Assembly (NCBI GenBank): GCA_958449715.1
Contig: CAUDIU010000057.1
Span: forward strand, 1 to 10,002
DNA from: an uncultured Clostridium sp.
GTDB lineage: Bacteria; Cyanobacteriota; Vampirovibrionia; Gastranaerophilales; Gastranaerophilaceae
Direction of reading: 5' to 3'
DNA: 10,002 bases
Under the pieces are notes generated by a model. The model did no database searches and was not told the DNA's origin. It saw nothing but the letters and a program-made list of their open reading frames with translations. Positions 8,025 to 10,002 of this stretch are shown here, one piece after another. Numbering within the stretch: position 1 is the stretch's first letter; each line of letters begins with the position of its first letter. Made by a program: the position numbers and the translations under genes.

Positions 8025-8098
8025 GTGCCTGTAGCTCAGCTGGATAGAGCGTTTCCCTCCGAAGGAAAAGGTCGTGCGTTCGAATCGCATCAGGCACG
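8025..8098 (+). tRNA. tRNA-Arg, anticodon CCG
   Basis: A complete 74-base cloverleaf folds by eye. The acceptor is GTGCCTG (8025-8031) with CAGGCAC (8091-8097), and the discriminator is G8098. The D-arm is GCTC/GAGC. The anticodon stem TTTCC/GGAAA encloses loop CTCCGAA with anticodon CCG at 8059-8061, and the T-arm is GTGCG/CGCAT with TTCGAAT. The D-loop has the adenine after GG that ArgRS enzymes commonly recognise (A20). The CCA end is not encoded. It reads CGG, a codon used very little in this window. No separate promoter is obvious; the nearest candidate, TTATCA (7961-7966) plus TACAAT (7985-7990), lies inside the LCP gene and upstream of the terminator. The 3' nine bases overlap hydE on the other strand. 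Confidence 0.96.
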
Positions 8099-9061
8099 AT
8101 TTCTATATCCACAAGAATCCATTTCAATATAACGATTAATAGTCTTTAATTTTAAATCTAAATCTTGTCTTGTTGCACTTATCTTATTCGGATAAATTTC
8201 ATACATTTTTTTATGACAATCATCTGTAAGATTTGGCATTACAACATTCGCACCACTTTGTAATGCAAGTAATCTCCCATCAACTCTCAATGATTCCATT
8301 GCTGTAGTTGCCGGAATATTTATATCTTTTAATAAAATTCTTGTTATAGCCATAACCTTAATAGCTAAATCCAAATTTCCAGTATTTGCATTTTTCAATG
8401 GAGTATCAGGGTGAGGAATAAATGGACCTATCCCAATCATATCAGCATCTAACTCTTTGAAAAATAAAATATCTTCAGCTAAAGATTCTACAGTTTGATC
8501 AGGCAACCCAACAAGACAACCTGTTCCCGTTTCATATCCCAACTTTTTCAAATCATAAAGACAACGTACACGATTATCAAAATCAGCATAAGGATGCATT
8601 TTTTTATACAAATTTTTATCAGTAGTTTCTATTCTTAATAAATACCTGTCTGCACCTGCATCTTTAAACGCTTTATAATCCTCAAAACTTTTTTCACCAA
8701 TACTTAAAGTTAAAGCAACACCGAGATTTTTAATCTCAGATATTATTTCACACATTAATTTTGTATTAAAATAATCATCTTCTCCTGATTGAAGAACAAT
8801 AGTTTTAAATTCCTCATCAACACCTTTTTTAGCAATATCCAAAATTTCATCTTTAGACAATCTGTAACGGTTAACATGTTTATTTGAAGATTGCAGTCCG
8901 CAATAAAGACAATTGCATTTACAAATATTTGAAAATTCAATCAAACCTCTTAAATGAACTCCATCGCCTACATACTTTTTACGAACAGTATCAGCTTTTT
9001 TAAAAATATCAGTGTCAGGAGATTTTAATATATCTACAATTTCTTTTTTAGATAAATTCAT
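8090..9061 (-). CDS. hydE: [FeFe]-hydrogenase maturase HydE (radical SAM)
   Basis: HydE is a radical SAM enzyme that, with HydG and HydF, helps build the diiron subcluster of [FeFe]-hydrogenase. The 323-residue protein has the radical SAM motif C47-x3-C51-x2-C54 followed by GL. It also has strong HydE signatures: LRGLIEFSN (38-45), YRLSKDEI, KTIVLQSGED (87-95), GADRYLLRIET (136-146), VGLPDQT, IGIGPFIPHPDTPL (209-222) and QSGANVVMPNLT (268-279). The relatives BioB and PylB lack this combination. The optional second C-terminal cysteine cluster of some HydE is absent. The C-terminus (GYRNRA) is written by the antisense of the tRNA-Arg(CCG) end, with the stop at 8090-8092. The start lacks a Shine-Dalgarno sequence; TATAAT lies exactly six bases before ATG. 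No hydF, hydG or hydrogenase gene is in view. Confidence 0.93.
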   Translation of the reverse strand: MNLSKKEIVDILKSPDTDIFKKADTVRKKYVGDGVHLRGLIEFSNICKCNCLYCGLQSSNKHVNRYRLSKDEILDIAKKGVDEEFKTIVLQSGEDDYFNTKLMCEIISEIKNLGVALTLSIGEKSFEDYKAFKDAGADRYLLRIETTDKNLYKKMHPYADFDNRVRCLYDLKKLGYETGTGCLVGLPDQTVESLAEDILFFKELDADMIGIGPFIPHPDTPLKNANTGNLDLAIKVMAITRILLKDINIPATTAMESLRVDGRLLALQSGANVVMPNLTDDCHKKMYEIYPNKISATRQDLDLKLKTINRYIEMDSCGYRNRA

Positions 9062-9067
9062 AAAAAA

Positions 9068-9076
9068 ATTATATCA
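9068..9076 (-). promoter_or_regulatory. Putative extended -10 element of hydE (leaderless start)
   Basis: The minus strand reads TGATATAAT (9076-9068), an extended -10 of the TGnTATAAT form. Six T's follow and then the ATG at 9061, so the predicted transcript starts at the A of the start codon. An alternative -10 on this strand at 9107-9102 would give a leader of about 34 bases but still no Shine-Dalgarno sequence. Confidence 0.5.
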
Positions 9077-9103
9077 CATCTATAAATTAATGAACTTTTA
9101 TAT

Positions 9104-9109
9104 TATAAT
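9104..9109 (+). promoter_or_regulatory. Putative -10 element of tRNA-Arg(CCU)
   Basis: TATAAT lies within the palindrome TATTATAATA (9101-9110), so it can be read on both strands. On the + strand it would start transcription near 9116, giving a leader of about 39 bases before the tRNA. The leader contains a 7-bp hairpin (9126-9132 with 9137-9143). No good -35 hexamer is visible. Confidence 0.4.
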
Positions 9110-9143
9110 AAATATGGTTGACAGCCGGTTTTGAATAAAATCG

Positions 9144-9238
9144 AAAAAGTATATGGCTTCGTAGCTCAGCAGGATAGAGCAGCGGTTTCCTAAACCGAAG
9201 ATCGCGCGTTCGAATCGCGCCGGGGCCATATACTTTTT
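9144..9238 (+). repeat. Inverted repeat flanking tRNA-Arg(CCU)
   Basis: AAAAAGTATAT (9144-9154) is the exact reverse complement of ATATACTTTTT (9228-9238). The two arms directly continue the acceptor stem, giving 18 contiguous pairs in the precursor. The right arm ends in five T's and may also serve as the transcription end. Confidence 0.85.
9155..9228 (+). tRNA. tRNA-Arg, anticodon CCU
   Basis: A 74-base cloverleaf. The acceptor is GGCTTCG (9155-9161) with CGGGGCC (9221-9227), including two G-U pairs, and the discriminator is A9228. The D-arm is GCTC/GAGC with loop AGCAGGATA carrying the A20 arginine determinant. The anticodon loop is TTCCTAA with anticodon CCT at 9189-9191, and the T-arm is GCGCG/CGCGC with TTCGAAT. 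CCA is not encoded. The top pair of the anticodon stem is G9182 against A9198, a mismatch. It reads AGG codons, such as the one at 602-604 in the TPR gene. The acceptor stem is prolonged by 11 perfectly paired flanking bases (9144-9154 with 9228-9238). Confidence 0.95.
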
Positions 9239-9249
9239 AATTTATACAT

Positions 9250-10002
9250 TTAAAATATTAAAACCGCAAGTAATGCGAATAATATTAAAGGAATATTGTA
9301 ATGTAAGAAAGTTGGAATACAAGTATCTTTAATATGTTCATGCTGCCCGTCAATATTTAACCCAGCAGTCGGCCCTAAAGTTGTACCTGAAGCAGGAGAA
9401 CCTGCATCTCCTAAAGCAGCTGCTGCTGCAAATACAACGATTGCTTCCATCGGATTAAATCCAAGATGAATAAATATCGGAACAAATAAAACCGCTAATA
9501 TTGGGATTGTACCAAAAGATGTACCAATTCCAATTGTAATAAACAAACCGACAACTAACATTAAAAATGCAGCTAATAATTTTGAACCCATCATAAAAGG
9601 AATCAATCCATTAACTAAAGCATCAATACCGCCAGTTGATTTCAAAACGCCTGCAAAACCTGCAGCAACAAGCATTACAAAAGCTACATACCCCATTAAT
9701 CCAATACCTTCATTGATTAAAATATCCATTTTTTCAGGATTAATAGCCCTTGTTCCAAAAATTATTGTCAAACCAATTAAAGCACCTAAAGGTAGAGATT
9801 TTGTCCACAATTGAACTGCTAAAGTTGCAATAGCTGCAAGTAATGTTATATAATGACTACCTGTAAATCTAAGGGAACGACGTCTTTCTTCTCGGAATTG
9901 AATATTTTCATATTCTCTGGGTTTTCGATAAGATACAAACACTGCCCACAAAAGTCCACACAACAAACCTAAGCCCAAAATCCAAACAGATTGCCAAACA
10001 TC
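9250..10002 (-). CDS. NhaC-superfamily ion/amino-acid transporter, YuiF-like (partial, C-terminal 250 aa)
   Basis: The frame is open to the window edge (it begins DVWQSVWILGLG), so the N-terminus is outside; the TTG at 9978 is not a start. About seven hydrophobic membrane segments can be seen. The most diagnostic stretch is near the end: GIGTSFGTIPILAVLFVPIF, then AAAAALGDAGSPASGTTLGP, then GLNIDGQHEHIKDT and CIPTFLHYNIP. This GDAGSPAS...GQH...DTC pattern is what I recall from the Na+/H+ antiporter-like family that includes B. subtilis YuiF (a predicted histidine permease). Whether it moves Na+/H+, histidine or another substrate cannot be told from sequence alone. The gene ends 21 bases from the convergent tRNA-Arg(CCU), and no terminator of its own is visible before the tRNA. 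Confidence 0.82.
   Translation of the reverse strand, partial: DVWQSVWILGLGLLCGLLWAVFVSYRKPREYENIQFREERRRSLRFTGSHYITLLAAIATLAVQLWTKSLPLGALIGLTIIFGTRAINPEKMDILINEGIGLMGYVAFVMLVAAGFAGVLKSTGGIDALVNGLIPFMMGSKLLAAFLMLVVGLFITIGIGTSFGTIPILAVLFVPIFIHLGFNPMEAIVVFAAAAALGDAGSPASGTTLGPTAGLNIDGQHEHIKDTCIPTFLHYNIPLILFALLAVLIF

Noticed and set aside
8090..9061. Biotin synthase (BioB) or PylB instead of HydE
   Set aside because: The combination of IGPFIPHPDTPL, VLQSGED and ANVVMPNLT is the HydE pattern; BioB's conserved cluster-ligand Cys/Arg pattern is not seen and no pyl or bio genes are nearby.
9118..9123. Perfect TTGACA as a -35 for tRNA-Arg(CCU)
   Set aside because: The nearest -10-like TAAAAT (9136-9141) is only 12 bases away and the 16-18 base window has nothing similar. 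TATAAT at 9104-9109 is the more plausible -10.
8025..9228. tRNA genes as integration sites flanking an island (8099-9154)
   Set aside because: The two tRNAs share only conserved D- and T-arm sequence, no duplicated 3' end or integrase is visible, and the DNA between holds an ordinary hydE with similar base composition.

Overview
The window is AT-rich, single-copy bacterial chromosome with compact, ordinary gene content and no mobile element, CRISPR array or phage gene that I can see. The low GC, the HydE-type hydrogenase maturase (implying anaerobic, H2-metabolising life), a signal-peptide TPR protein and an LCP wall-polymer ligase together suggest an anaerobic fermenter. Gut or groundwater Gastranaerophilales-type relatives of Cyanobacteria or a Firmicutes-like lineage would both fit. 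This assignment is an inference and is weak.

Layout. Bases 43-195 (+) encode a 50-residue acidic small protein with its own ribosome binding site, followed by a strong terminator. Bases 332-3419 (+) hold an exported TPR-repeat protein gene that overlaps a tRNA-dihydrouridine synthase gene (dus) by 11 bases. The dus gene is separated from the convergent argS (arginyl-tRNA synthetase, -) by a shared hairpin. A divergent promoter region (5210-5295) separates argS from a two-gene unit on the + strand: mgtE (Mg2+ channel) and an LCP-family (LytR-CpsA-Psr) gene. The LCP gene ends inside a terminator hairpin that directly abuts a tRNA-Arg(CCG). That tRNA's 3' end overlaps the stop codon of hydE, which runs on the opposite strand. 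Upstream of hydE and divergent from it is a tRNA-Arg(CCU), and the window closes with the C-terminal 250 residues of an NhaC-superfamily/YuiF-like transporter (-).

Functional links. The clearest theme is arginine decoding: ArgRS and two arginine tRNAs for codons that are rare in AT-rich genomes (CGG, AGG) lie within about 6 kb, with a tRNA-modifying Dus enzyme nearby. The only in-frame CGG codon I noticed encodes the conserved first arginine of the Dus HGRTR motif, so CGG is read as Arg here. The other genes (Mg2+ transport, wall polymer attachment, hydrogenase maturation, ion or amino-acid transport) look like unrelated housekeeping functions.

I did not find a convincing new multi-gene system. 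The points most worth a second look are at transcript level. Two genes (mgtE and hydE) share an exact TATAAT-N6-ATG arrangement without a Shine-Dalgarno sequence, which predicts leaderless mRNAs. The lcp/tRNA/hydE junction is very tightly packed. One tRNA has an 11-bp perfect extension of its acceptor stem.
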